Shown here: positions 7,308 to 15,237 of the stretch, piece after piece
How the letters are laid out: the number at the start of each line of letters is the position of its first letter
How positions within the stretch are numbered: the first letter of the stretch is position 1
DNA from: Thermoanaerobacterium xylanolyticum LX-11
GTDB taxonomy: Bacteria > Bacillota > Thermoanaerobacteria > Thermoanaerobacterales > Thermoanaerobacteraceae
Length of the DNA: 64,000 nt
Direction of reading: 5' to 3'
NCBI RefSeq assembly: GCF_000189775.2
Contig: NC_015555.1
Coordinates: forward strand, 941,001 to 1,005,000
The notes under the pieces: model-generated
What the model was told of the DNA's origin: nothing
Databases searched by the model: none
The model's input: the letters and a program-made list of their open reading frames with translations, nothing else
Made by a program: the position numbers and the translations under genes

Positions 7308-8651
7308 TTGATAGAAACAGATGTTTTGGTTGTAGGAGGAAGCGCAGGAGGAATTCTTGCAGCATTGTCGGCAAAAAAAACTTATAAAGACAAGAAAGTA
7401 ACAGTTGTTCGTATGACTAAAAAAGTGATGGTGCCTTGCGGTATACCATATATATTTGGTACGCTGAAAGACACAGCAAAAAATGTTATACCTGATTCAA
7501 TGCTTACAAATGCAGGTATAGATATAATAATAGATGAAGTTTTAAAAATAGATAAAGACAACAATTTAGCAGTTACAAGAGAAAATGGTGAAATAAAGTA
7601 TGACAAGATGATCATGGCCACTGGTTCATTGCCACTTATGCCAACTTTTATTCCTGGATATGATATAGAAAATGTGTATCCAATAAAAAAAGATGAAGAT
7701 TACTTAAAGATCGTTCAAGAGAGCATTAACAATGCTAATGATATTGTTGTTATTGGTGGAGGTTTTATTGGCGTTGAGATGGCAGAACAAATAAAAGCAT
7801 TAGATAAGAATGTGACATTGATTGAAATTGCTGATAAACTTTTGTGGCAAGCATTTGACGCTGAGTATAGCGATATGGTTGAAGCAATAATTAAGCAAAA
7901 AGGTGTAGTGATAAAAACAAATACTAAAGTTACGAAGATTTTAGGTGAAACAAAAGTAGAAGGTGTAGAACTTGAAAATGGAGAAATAGTAAAAGCAGAT
8001 ATTGTAATATTAGGAATGGGCGTTGTACCAAATACAAAATTAGCAAAAGAAACTGGAATAAAGCTTAATGAAAAAGGAGCTATTGTAGTTGATGAATATA
8101 TGAGGACAAGTGCTGCTAATATATTTGCTGTTGGAGATTGTGCAGAGAAAAAATGTTTCTTTACCAGAAAAAATGTTCCTATTTTATTGGCTTCAACAGC
8201 TGCAAATGAAGCGAAAATTGCAGGAGTAAATGTGTTTAATCTAAGATTGGTTAAAGAAAATAAAGGAACGATAAGTGCTTTTTCTACAAAAATATATGAT
8301 ACTGCTTTTGCTGCTGCAGGTTTAACAGAAGTCCAAGCTAAAAAGGAAGGTTTTGATATAGTTATTGGTGAATTTTCAACAATGGATAAACATCCAGGAT
8401 CGTTACCAAATGCTAAAAGTATAAAGATGAAGCTAATATTTTCAAGGTATTCTGGTGTCATAATAGGTGCTCAGATATCTGGTGGTGAAAGCGTTGGCGA
8501 AATGATAAATATTTTGAGTCTTGCTATACAAAAAGGGCTTACAGCTTCAGAGTTAAATACATTCCAAACGGCAACACATCCATTGTTGACAGCATCTCCA
8601 GTGTCATATCCTATTAACTCAGCAGCTCTTGACGCTTTATCTAAAATGTAA
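7308..8651 (+). CDS. FAD-dependent pyridine nucleotide-disulfide oxidoreductase (NADH oxidase/CoA-disulfide reductase type)
   Basis: 447 aa from TTG 7308 (AGGAGGT eight bases upstream). N-terminal FAD site VVGGSAGGILAAL, single redox cysteine at MVPCGIPY (Cys44; the Nox/CoADR class), second nucleotide-binding fold VVIGGGFIGVEMAEQ (~145-160), and FAD-binding NIFAVGDCAE (~270). The C-terminal dimerisation domain is complete. These enzymes reduce O2, peroxide, polysulfide or CoA disulfide with NAD(P)H. With an adjacent Fur-family gene and a PerR-like box in the promoter, an oxygen- or peroxide-defence role is the best guess; a polysulfide-reducing role cannot be excluded. Confidence 0.88.
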   Translation: MIETDVLVVGGSAGGILAALSAKKTYKDKKVTVVRMTKKVMVPCGIPYIFGTLKDTAKNVIPDSMLTNAGIDIIIDEVLKIDKDNNLAVTRENGEIKYDKMIMATGSLPLMPTFIPGYDIENVYPIKKDEDYLKIVQESINNANDIVVIGGGFIGVEMAEQIKALDKNVTLIEIADKLLWQAFDAEYSDMVEAIIKQKGVVIKTNTKVTKILGETKVEGVELENGEIVKADIVILGMGVVPNTKLAKETGIKLNEKGAIVVDEYMRTSAANIFAVGDCAEKKCFFTRKNVPILLASTAANEAKIAGVNVFNLRLVKENKGTISAFSTKIYDTAFAAAGLTEVQAKKEGFDIVIGEFSTMDKHPGSLPNAKSIKMKLIFSRYSGVIIGAQISGGESVGEMINILSLAIQKGLTASELNTFQTATHPLLTASPVSYPINSAALDALSKM

Positions 8652-8701
8652 TAATAAAAATGTAATTAACTTTTATGATTACAAAGTAAAATTAATCATA
8701 G

Positions 8702-8739
8702 AAATTACCTCTGTTTAAGTAAATAGGGGTAATTTTTTT
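8702..8739 (+). terminator. Rho-independent terminator after oxidoreductase
   Basis: AAATTACC (8702-8709) pairs with GGTAATTT (8728-8735), followed by a T-run. Confidence 0.8.
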
Positions 8740-8746
8740 ATGATTA

Positions 8747-8793
8747 TTGACATATGAAGAAATTAATTATATCATATATAATGAACATATGTT
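8747..8793 (+). promoter_or_regulatory. Promoter of Fur-like gene with TTGACATATG element
   Basis: TTGACA (8747-8752), 17 bp, TATCAT (8770-8775). The -35 is embedded in TTGACATATG, and a perfect palindrome AACATATGTT (8784-8793) lies just after the start site. The same TTGACATATG occurs at 10627 and 14797. Confidence 0.6.
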
Positions 8794-8818
8794 AATTACG
8801 ATCTAAGCGGTGATAGAA

Positions 8819-9268
8819 TTGGAAAATGTATATTTACAAAATTTAATAGATTTTTTAGAAAAGATAGGTGTAAAAATCACATTAACCAGATTGATACTTC
8901 TAAAGACATTTACAGACAATCCTGATGTTCATTTTGATTTCAATAGTTTGCTGAAAATTGTCAAAAAAGAAGATCCTAATTATGGTGTAGCTACTCTTTA
9001 TAGAAATTTGGACATGTTGATTAAAAAAAATATCATTTCTGTCAATACAATCAATAATGTAAAATATTATGAGATTATTACACCTCAAAAAGGCAATATT
9101 CATACACATTTGATTTGTAAATATTGTAACAATGTGGAAGAGTATTCAGGATATGAAGTCATACAATTTTTAAATTTAATTAAAGATAAGTATGGATTTG
9201 ATATAAATTATGGCAGCATTAATGTATATGGTATATGTAAAAAATGTAGAGAAAAACTCAAAGAATAG
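8819..9268 (+). CDS. Fur-family transcriptional regulator (Fur/PerR type)
   Basis: About 149 aa. I place the start at TTG 8819 because AAGCGGTGAT just upstream resembles the anti-SD complement; GTG 8810 is the alternative and would add three residues. Winged-helix N-terminus with TLTRLILLKTF and the recognition segment GVATLYRNLDMLIKKNII. C-terminal dimerisation domain with the structural zinc site CKYC...CKKC and HTHLIC metal ligands. Stand-alone gene flanked by terminators. Targets may include the oxidoreductase at 7308 and, judged by the shared promoter element, its own gene and the DUF5320 and NifX/MinD units. Whether it senses iron, peroxide or zinc cannot be told from sequence. Confidence 0.92.
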   Translation: MENVYLQNLIDFLEKIGVKITLTRLILLKTFTDNPDVHFDFNSLLKIVKKEDPNYGVATLYRNLDMLIKKNIISVNTINNVKYYEIITPQKGNIHTHLICKYCNNVEEYSGYEVIQFLNLIKDKYGFDINYGSINVYGICKKCREKLKE

Positions 9269-9271
9269 AAA

Positions 9272-9314
9272 ATTAATAGTAGCATCTTTATAAAATATAA
9301 GAGCTACTATTAAT
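9272..9314. terminator. Hairpin between convergent genes
   Basis: A perfect 12-bp stem ATTAATAGTAGC/GCTACTATTAAT (9272-9283, 9303-9314). U-richness on either side is modest, so it is probably a weak bidirectional terminator. Confidence 0.6.
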
Positions 9315-9323
9315 AAAATTGAT

Positions 9324-10478
9324 TTAGTTTTGGGCTTTTATACTTAAGCTTATTAAACCTGCTAAAATTGGTATGATTGCCATTAATAAAATTGCTGATG
9401 TAATACCATTAAAATCAATGAGTATTCCAAATAATCCTACGCCAAGACCACCTATTCCTGTCCCAAATCCAAGTGCCAAGCCAGAAGCCATTGCAGCATT
9501 TTTGCTCAGCAAACTTTGAGCAAGCACGGTAGTAATTGAGAATGATGCTAAAAGCATTGTACCTGCAATAATAAGCATTATATAACTTAACATACCGGTT
9601 GTTAAAATAAAAATAAGAAAGAAAAAGCTGGAGAGTATTAATGAAGTAGTTAAAATCAACTTTTTACCGTACTTATCAGCTAACATTCCTCCAATAAGGC
9701 CACCAAGAGCACCTGCAAATAGCATAAAGAAAAGCAATTTGCTTGATAAAAGGACAGATACATTTTTATGTTTTAAATAAAGGGCTAAATACGACAACAT
9801 ACCATAATATGTTAATGAACGCAATGCAACGACAATCATGATTTTAGTAAGTTCTTTCCATGATGTGCGTAGAGTTATAAGCAAGGGTGAATATTCTTTT
9901 TTTACATTTGAAGATGATGCATTATTTTTACTAAGAGATAAAAACAATAAAATAAAAGCAATCAAGCCTGGGATTACAAAAATAGGCGTTATTGATAAAC
10001 CGTACTTTTCCACAAACGGAACAACCGTTAATGGAGTGAGAGCCCATCCTATGTTGCCTAATGTCACGAAAAAAGCTTGATTTGTGTTTCTTTTTTCAAC
10101 GGAGCTAAATTCAGTTGTCATAGCAGATGCTTGTGGATGAAAAGCAGCAGTACCAATACCAGCAATTCCAGAGATTATTAAAAGCAGTGGGTAACTTTTC
10201 ATTATCCCTAATAGGCTAAGCAAAACAGCCATAAACAATGTCCCAATATAGACAAACCATTTTTGATTTTTAACATCAACAATATATCCAATGATTGGTT
10301 GTATTAATGATGATGTTATTGTAAAGACAGATACTAAAAATCCTGCTTTGCCTGCACTAAGTCCTGCAGCAATTAAAAACGGCATAAGTGTTTGAATGAA
10401 ATTCATGTAATAATCATTTACCATGTGAGAAAGAGAAAGAATAAATAATTTTGTTTTGTTTGTTTTTACAATGGTCAT
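9324..10478 (-). CDS. MFS efflux transporter, fosmidomycin-resistance (Fsr) type
   Basis: 384 aa, twelve predicted membrane helices. The sequences SHMVNDYYMNFIQTLMPFL at the N-terminus and GIAGIGTAAFHPQAS in TM4 are characteristic of the Fsr subfamily, along with ADKYGKKLIL in the central loop. AGGAGGAAT precedes ATG 10478. The natural substrate is unknown; Fsr proteins export fosmidomycin and unrelated small molecules. It lies in the group of genes around the Fur-like regulator but on the opposite strand. Confidence 0.9.
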   Translation of the reverse strand: MTIVKTNKTKLFILSLSHMVNDYYMNFIQTLMPFLIAAGLSAGKAGFLVSVFTITSSLIQPIIGYIVDVKNQKWFVYIGTLFMAVLLSLLGIMKSYPLLLIISGIAGIGTAAFHPQASAMTTEFSSVEKRNTNQAFFVTLGNIGWALTPLTVVPFVEKYGLSITPIFVIPGLIAFILLFLSLSKNNASSSNVKKEYSPLLITLRTSWKELTKIMIVVALRSLTYYGMLSYLALYLKHKNVSVLLSSKLLFFMLFAGALGGLIGGMLADKYGKKLILTTSLILSSFFFLIFILTTGMLSYIMLIIAGTMLLASFSITTVLAQSLLSKNAAMASGLALGFGTGIGGLGVGLFGILIDFNGITSAILLMAIIPILAGLISLSIKAQN

Positions 10479-10626
10479 ACAAAATTCCTCCTAGACAATA
10501 GTTATAAATCGTAATATTAAATAAGTAAAAATTACTATTTAGGATTTTATAACTATTTATATACAATGTCAAGTTAGAGTCTTACGACGATAGAGATAAA
10601 AAATGTCAAAATTTTTTATTTTATTA

Positions 10627-10680
10627 TTGACATATGACAAAAATAGTGATACTATATAATTGTGAAACGGTCATAAGACC
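10627..10680 (+). promoter_or_regulatory. Promoter of DUF5320 gene with TTGACATATG element
   Basis: TTGACA (10627-10632), 17 bp, TACTAT (10650-10655). TTGACATATG is identical to 8747 and 14797. A downstream inverted repeat GGTC-ATAA-GACC lies at 10669-10680. Confidence 0.6.
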
Positions 10681-10705
10681 AAAATATTTTAAAGGAGTGG
10701 TTTAC

Positions 10706-10999
10706 ATGCCAAGAGGAGATGGCACAGGCCCAATGGGATATGGTCCAATGTCTGGAAGAGGTATGGGATTTTGTTGTGGTCATGGTGCTCCAGGATATAT
10801 GAGTGGACATGGTATACACAGAGGATATAGAAACATGTATTACGCAACTAAAGCACCGTTTTGGGCAAGATATGGCAGTGCTGTGGACGAGAAATCTTAC
10901 CTTAATGCACAAGCCCAATACCTCAAGGATCAACTTAAATATATAGAAGACAGATTGAAGGATTTAGACGATAACGACGAAGACAAAAATAACAAGTAA
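10706..10999 (+). CDS. DUF5320 family small glycine-rich protein
   Basis: 97 aa from ATG 10706, behind AAAGGAGTGG. An in-frame ATG at 10634 lies inside the promoter and is rejected. The N-terminus MPRGDGTGPMGYGPMSGRG is the DUF5320 signature, followed by FCCGHG, Gly/His/Tyr-rich repeats, and a C-terminal amphipathic coiled-coil segment (QAQYLKDQLKYIEDRLKDL) with an acidic tail. DUF5320 genes often sit near NifX-like and MinD-ferredoxin genes like those at 14870-17306; the shared promoter element supports co-regulation here. The Cys/His-rich head suggests metal or Fe-S handling, but the biochemical function is unknown. Confidence 0.9.
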   Translation: MPRGDGTGPMGYGPMSGRGMGFCCGHGAPGYMSGHGIHRGYRNMYYATKAPFWARYGSAVDEKSYLNAQAQYLKDQLKYIEDRLKDLDDNDEDKNNK

Positions 11000-11008
11000 A
11001 TATTATGA

Positions 11009-11048
11009 AAAGCTGGTGGCAATTATTGCTACTGGCTTTATTTTTTTT
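11009..11048 (+). terminator. Terminator after DUF5320 gene
   Basis: AAAGC...GCTTT outer stem with inner GCAA/TTGC (11009-11039), followed by eight or nine T residues. Confidence 0.85.
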
Positions 11049-11258
11049 GAAAGTACATATAAAAATTTATGCATAATTATTTTAATTTTTATGAATATAA
11101 ATGTATCAGAATAGCATAAATGAAATTTTTGTTTTTTAAAAAATTATTTTGAATAATTTATTGCATAATTAGCTGATATAGTTTAAACTTAATTTTGGAA
11201 GAAACTCCATTTGATATATTTGGTGCTTTATATAAGACTGTGGGAGGCAATTATAATA

Positions 11259-12131
11259 ATGTTTGTTGGCAATAATAAATTAAGAAGCAGATTAAGCGTA
11301 AAAAATATACTGGGAATCCTCTTTGGCACTTTTATTTATTCAATTGGAATTAATACATTTATCGTACATGCAAGACTTTTAAGTGGTGGTGTATCTGGGA
11401 TTTCTCTAATTGTACAGTATTTGACAGGACTTCCTGCCGGATACACGATTTTCATGCTGAATATACCATTGCTTATTTTAAGCTACAAAAAAATAGGTTC
11501 TCGATTTACTTTCTATACGATATTAGGTACAGCTTCTCTATCTGTTTTTTTGATATTAACTCAGTTTTTAGATAAATTAATCAATTTTGACGATCCCATA
11601 TTGTTATGCCTTTACGGTGGTGTACTTACAGGTGCAGGCATGGGAATAGTCTTTGCTAATCATGGTTCAACTGGTGGACTTGATATCATATCTGTACTGG
11701 TAAAGAAAAAATATGAGAATTTTGAATTGGGTAAGACAAACCTATATATTAATTTTTTCATAGTCTTGGCTGGAGCAATATTTATAGGACTTAAAAGTGC
11801 TTTATACACACTTGTTTCAATGTCTATAAATTCGTTTGTATTAGACAAAACGATAAATGGATTTAACAGGCGAAAGATGCTTTTTATAATTACAAATGAT
11901 GAGGAAAAGATTAGCAATGCAATCATGAATGATTTAAAAAGAGGTGTTACGTTTATTCAAGCTGAAGGCGCATATACAAAGACTAATCGCAGAATACTGT
12001 ATTGTGTTGTATCACTTTCACAAATTCCATATATTAAACACTTAGTTTACAGCATTGACAGCAATGCATTTATATCAATATTGGACGTTTCTGAGGTAAG
12101 AGGGAAAGGATTTATGGACGATTTATTTTAG
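11259..12131 (+). CDS. YitT-family membrane protein (DUF161/DUF2179)
   Basis: 290 aa from ATG 11259 behind GGGAGG; the longer frame from 11211 has no ribosome-binding site. About six membrane helices in residues 10-210 with typical YitT sequence ARLLSGGVSGISLIVQYLTGLPAG and GGVLTGAGMGIVFANHGSTGGLDI. The soluble C-terminal DUF2179 domain (MLFIITNDEEKISNAIMNDLKRGVT...) has a PII-like ferredoxin fold. Function is not established for the family; transport of a small solute regulated by the C-terminal domain is a common proposal. Monocistronic. Confidence 0.9.
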   Translation: MFVGNNKLRSRLSVKNILGILFGTFIYSIGINTFIVHARLLSGGVSGISLIVQYLTGLPAGYTIFMLNIPLLILSYKKIGSRFTFYTILGTASLSVFLILTQFLDKLINFDDPILLCLYGGVLTGAGMGIVFANHGSTGGLDIISVLVKKKYENFELGKTNLYINFFIVLAGAIFIGLKSALYTLVSMSINSFVLDKTINGFNRRKMLFIITNDEEKISNAIMNDLKRGVTFIQAEGAYTKTNRRILYCVVSLSQIPYIKHLVYSIDSNAFISILDVSEVRGKGFMDDLF

Positions 12132-12144
12132 CAAAATTTTATTG

Positions 12145-12173
12145 TTGAATATTTAACAAAATAGGTATATAAT
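12145..12173 (+). promoter_or_regulatory. Promoter of hydG
   Basis: TTGAAT (12145-12150), 17 bp, TATAAT (12168-12173), about 60 bp before the ATG. Confidence 0.7.
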
Positions 12174-12235
12174 TTTATTATAAAAATACTAAGCCCAAGG
12201 GAATTACTGAGGGCAAGGGAAGGAGAAATTAATAT

Positions 12236-13636
12236 ATGGATAGGCAGATTGCAGATTTTATTGACGACGAGAAGATAAAAGCGGCTTTAAGATATGGTGA
12301 AAGTGCATCAAAGGATGAAGCTTTAAAAATCATTGAAAAAGCTAAAAATTTAAAGGGCATTACGCCTGAAGAAGCAGCAGTTCTTCTAAACTTGGAAGAT
12401 GATGAGATTCTTGAAGAAATGTACAAAGTTGCGAGATACATTAAAGAGCAGATTTATGGCAACAGAATAGTTATATTTGCACCGCTTTATATAAGCAATT
12501 ACTGTGTCAATAATTGTAGATATTGTGGCTATAAACATTCTAACGAGCAAGAACGAAAAAGACTTACTATGGATGAGGTAAGGCGTGAGATAGAAATATT
12601 AGAGGAAATGGGGCACAAAAGGCTTGCAGTCGAGGCAGGTGAGGATCCTGTAAATTGTCCTATTGATTATGTATTGGATGTTATCAAGACTATTTACGAT
12701 ACAAAGTTGAAAAATGGCAGCATAAGAAGAGTCAATGTAAATATAGCTGCTACGACTGTTGAAGATTATAAAAAGTTAAAAGATGTAGGAATAGGGACAT
12801 ATATATTATTTCAAGAGACTTACCACAGGCCCACATACGAATACATGCATCCGACAGGGCCAAAACATGACTACGATTATCACACAACTGCTATGGATAG
12901 AGCCATGGAAGCTGGTATTGATGATGTAGGCATGGGAGTCTTGTATGGACTTTATGACTACAAGTACGAGACAATAGCACTTTTGTACCACGCAAATCAT
13001 CTTGACGAAAAATTCGGTGTTGGGCCACATACTATATCTGTTCCAAGGCTTAGACCTGCTTTAAATATTACTCTTGATGAGTATCCATATCTGGTGTCTG
13101 ATAAGGATTTTAAAAAACTTGTAGCAGTAATACGTCTGGCTGTGCCATACACAGGTATGATTTTATCTACGAGAGAGCTTCCTGAATTTAGAGAAGAAGT
13201 TATAAGCGTAGGTATATCTCAGATAAGTGCAGGTTCTTGCACAGGTGTGGGTGGCTATTACGAAGAAATATCGAAAAAGGCTGAAACGAAGCCACAATTT
13301 GAAGTAGGAGATCATAGGACGCCAAATGAGATATTGAGGACACTATGTGAGCAGCATTATCTGCCAAGCTATTGTACGGCATGTTATAGGATGGGGCGCA
13401 CTGGTGACAGATTTATGAGCTTTGCTAAAACAGGGCAGATTCACAACTTCTGCTTGCCAAATGCGATACTTACATTTAAGGAGTTCCTCTTAGATTATGG
13501 CGATGAAGCTACAAAGGCTATAGGTGAAGAAACGATTGCTGCAAACATAGAAAATATTCCTTCTGAGAAGGTAAGAGAAGAAACGAAAAATAGACTCAAA
13601 CGGTTAGAAAATGGTGAAAGAGATCTGTATTTTTAA
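12236..13636 (+). CDS. hydG: [FeFe]-hydrogenase maturase HydG (radical SAM tyrosine lyase)
   Basis: 466 aa. The radical-SAM cluster motif is the HydG form CX3CX2C (NYCVNNCRYCGY; Cys90, Cys94, Cys97). The C-terminal auxiliary-cluster motif CX2CX22C that separates HydG from ThiH is present exactly (SYCTAC...HNFC; Cys380, Cys383, Cys406). The enzyme cleaves tyrosine to p-cresol, CO and cyanide and builds the Fe(CO)2(CN) synthon of the H-cluster. GGAGAAAT lies before ATG 12236. hydE lies immediately downstream in convergent orientation; hydF and the structural hydrogenase genes are not in the window. Confidence 0.96.
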   Translation: MDRQIADFIDDEKIKAALRYGESASKDEALKIIEKAKNLKGITPEEAAVLLNLEDDEILEEMYKVARYIKEQIYGNRIVIFAPLYISNYCVNNCRYCGYKHSNEQERKRLTMDEVRREIEILEEMGHKRLAVEAGEDPVNCPIDYVLDVIKTIYDTKLKNGSIRRVNVNIAATTVEDYKKLKDVGIGTYILFQETYHRPTYEYMHPTGPKHDYDYHTTAMDRAMEAGIDDVGMGVLYGLYDYKYETIALLYHANHLDEKFGVGPHTISVPRLRPALNITLDEYPYLVSDKDFKKLVAVIRLAVPYTGMILSTRELPEFREEVISVGISQISAGSCTGVGGYYEEISKKAETKPQFEVGDHRTPNEILRTLCEQHYLPSYCTACYRMGRTGDRFMSFAKTGQIHNFCLPNAILTFKEFLLDYGDEATKAIGEETIAANIENIPSEKVREETKNRLKRLENGERDLYF

Positions 13637-13638
13637 GA

Positions 13639-13660
13639 AAATCCGGGTTATCCCGGATTT
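13639..13660. terminator. Bidirectional terminator between hydG and hydE
   Basis: AAATCCGGG-TTAT-CCCGGATTT, perfect 9-bp stem with T-runs in both directions. It overlaps the hydE stop codon. Confidence 0.9.
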
Positions 13661-14724
13661 TTCCATATCTTTTTGCGGTCACCTTTGTCGTGCCCAATTA
13701 TTCTATTTTCTGAAATAATCAATTTCTTGATATTTTCTATATCATTAACTACTTTAGAACCATCATCAGAAGTTTTTCCTGGATACAGAGCATACAATTT
13801 TTTATATTCATTAAGCCCCATATTTGGCATTATGACATTTGCACCTGCTCGTAATCCTTGCAAATATCCATTTTCAGCTTTGACACCTAAAGCGGTGGTA
13901 GCTGGCATATTAATGTCTGGAAGCAAAAGTCGAGTCAAGGCTATCATTTTTAATACAAGATCTACATTACCACCTTTTTTGTTTTCTAATGGAGTATTTG
14001 GAGTTGGTATAAATGGACCCATTCCTATCATGTCAGCATCAATTTCTTTAAAGAAAAGAATATCTTCAGCCAGCATATCTAAAGTTTGTCCAGGTAATCC
14101 TATAAGGCATCCAGTACCTACTTCATAACCCAGTTCTTTCAAATCCATTAAACATCTAACGCGATTATCAAAACTCATATTTGGATGAAATTTTTTGTAA
14201 AGATCTCTATTTGTTGTTTCTATTCGAAGCAAGTATCTATCTGCGCCAGCTTTTTTTAGATCTGCATATTCCTTTGTTGTCAATTCACCAATGCTTAGTG
14301 TAATAGACAAATCAAGATCCTTTATCTTCTCTACGATGTTGCATAAATCTTTAATTTTAAAATATTTATCTTCACCACCTTGTAGTACTACAGTTTTTAA
14401 TCCAGCATCTTTTGTAGCTTTTGCGCATTGCAAAATTTCATTTTCGTTCATCCTATACCTTTTTATTGACTTATTGTAGACTCTAAGGCCACAATAATAG
14501 CATGTTCTGCAGCAATAATTGCTTATTTCAATCAAGCCTCGTAAATGAACCACATCACCAACAAATTTTTTCCTTACTCTATCTGCGGCTTTGCAGATTT
14601 CATCAGTGTATTCAGAATTTAGTAGAGTAATAAGATCTTCCTTGCTTAATGTGTGCTCATTTTCAACATATGAAATTAAATATTTTATGTGATCATGATT
14701 AATTTGATAATCAATTCTACTCAT
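13648..14724 (-). CDS. hydE: [FeFe]-hydrogenase maturase HydE (radical SAM)
   Basis: 358 aa from ATG 14724 (MSRIDYQIN). The longer frame to 14772 would start upstream of the predicted -10 box (TATAAT, 14759-14764), and the shorter length matches known HydE (~350 aa). The radical-SAM motif CX3CX2C is at Cys71, Cys75, Cys78 (CCRTCYYCGL), followed by VLQGGED, GTGCLIGLPGQT and IGMGPFIPTPNTP typical of HydE. HydE processes the HydG-derived iron synthon toward the 2Fe subcluster. GAGAGG is 12 bases from the ATG, a little far. Convergent with hydG. Confidence 0.94.
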   Translation of the reverse strand: MSRIDYQINHDHIKYLISYVENEHTLSKEDLITLLNSEYTDEICKAADRVRKKFVGDVVHLRGLIEISNYCCRTCYYCGLRVYNKSIKRYRMNENEILQCAKATKDAGLKTVVLQGGEDKYFKIKDLCNIVEKIKDLDLSITLSIGELTTKEYADLKKAGADRYLLRIETTNRDLYKKFHPNMSFDNRVRCLMDLKELGYEVGTGCLIGLPGQTLDMLAEDILFFKEIDADMIGMGPFIPTPNTPLENKKGGNVDLVLKMIALTRLLLPDINMPATTALGVKAENGYLQGLRAGANVIMPNMGLNEYKKLYALYPGKTSDDGSKVVNDIENIKKLIISENRIIGHDKGDRKKIWKNPG

Positions 14725-14758
14725 TTCAAAAATCAGCCTCTCATTTTTTATAATTAAC

Positions 14759-14764
14759 ATTATA
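14759..14764 (-). promoter_or_regulatory. -10 box of hydE promoter
   Basis: TATAAT on the minus strand; the -35 (about 14782-14787) is weak. The region is shared with the divergent promoter at 14797. Confidence 0.5.
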
Positions 14765-14796
14765 TCATACAAAAAATAAAAATTTTAATATTTTTG

Positions 14797-14848
14797 TTGA
14801 CATATGCCTAAAATAATTATATATTTATAATTGTATATAACGTATGTT
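14797..14848 (+). promoter_or_regulatory. Promoter of NifX/MinD cluster with TTGACATATG element
   Basis: TTGACA (14797-14802), 17 bp, TATATT (14820-14825). TTGACATATG is identical to 8747 and 10627, and a downstream AACGTATGTT (14839-14848) differs by one base from the palindrome AACATATGTT after the 8747 promoter. Confidence 0.65.
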
Positions 14849-14869
14849 TAAAATGTTGGAGGGTTGTTT

Positions 14870-15235
14870 ATGAAAGTTGCGATTTCTTCAGAAGGTGATA
14901 ATTTAAATTCAATTGTGGATTCAAGATTCGGCAGAGCAAGGTATTTTATCGTTATTGATACTGAATCAATGAATTACAAAGCTATTGATAATACTGCAGC
15001 ATCATCTGCAGGTGGTGCTGGCACAAAGGCAGCACAACTTCTATTAGATGAGGGAGTTGACTCAATTATATCAAGTAATGTTGGACCAAATGCATTAGAA
15101 GTATTTCAGGCGGCTGGGATAAATATTTATAAATCGATCAATGATACTATTGAGAAAAATGTAGAAGAGTTAAAAAAGGGTACGTTAGAGAAAATTGAAT
15201 TGCCTACTAATAATGGTCATCATGGAGAGCATTAA
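14870..15235 (+). CDS. NifX/NafY-like (dinitrogenase cofactor-type) protein
   Basis: 121 aa from ATG 14870, six bases after GGAGGG; an upstream TTG at 14864 is less well placed. Single DiNase Fe-Mo-co domain: KVAISSEGDNLNSIVDSRFGRARYF, then the GGAGTKAAQLLLDEGVDSIISSNVGPNA core, and a His-rich C-terminus (NNGHHGEH) that could bind metal. First gene of an operon with two MinD-ferredoxin ATPases and a second copy of the same fold at 16950. No nitrogenase genes are present, so a role in Fe-S or other metallocofactor trafficking is more likely than nitrogen fixation. Confidence 0.9.
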   Translation: MKVAISSEGDNLNSIVDSRFGRARYFIVIDTESMNYKAIDNTAASSAGGAGTKAAQLLLDEGVDSIISSNVGPNALEVFQAAGINIYKSINDTIEKNVEELKKGTLEKIELPTNNGHHGEH

Positions 15236-15237
15236 AA

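Noticed and set aside
7715-8461. A 248-codon minus-strand frame
   Set aside because: Shadow of the FAD oxidoreductase gene; composition is Phe/Ser/Ile-rich with no recognisable motif.
10634-10705. Upstream ATG for the DUF5320 protein
   Set aside because: It lies within the -35/-10 region, while ATG 10706 has a good ribosome-binding site and begins with the family signature.
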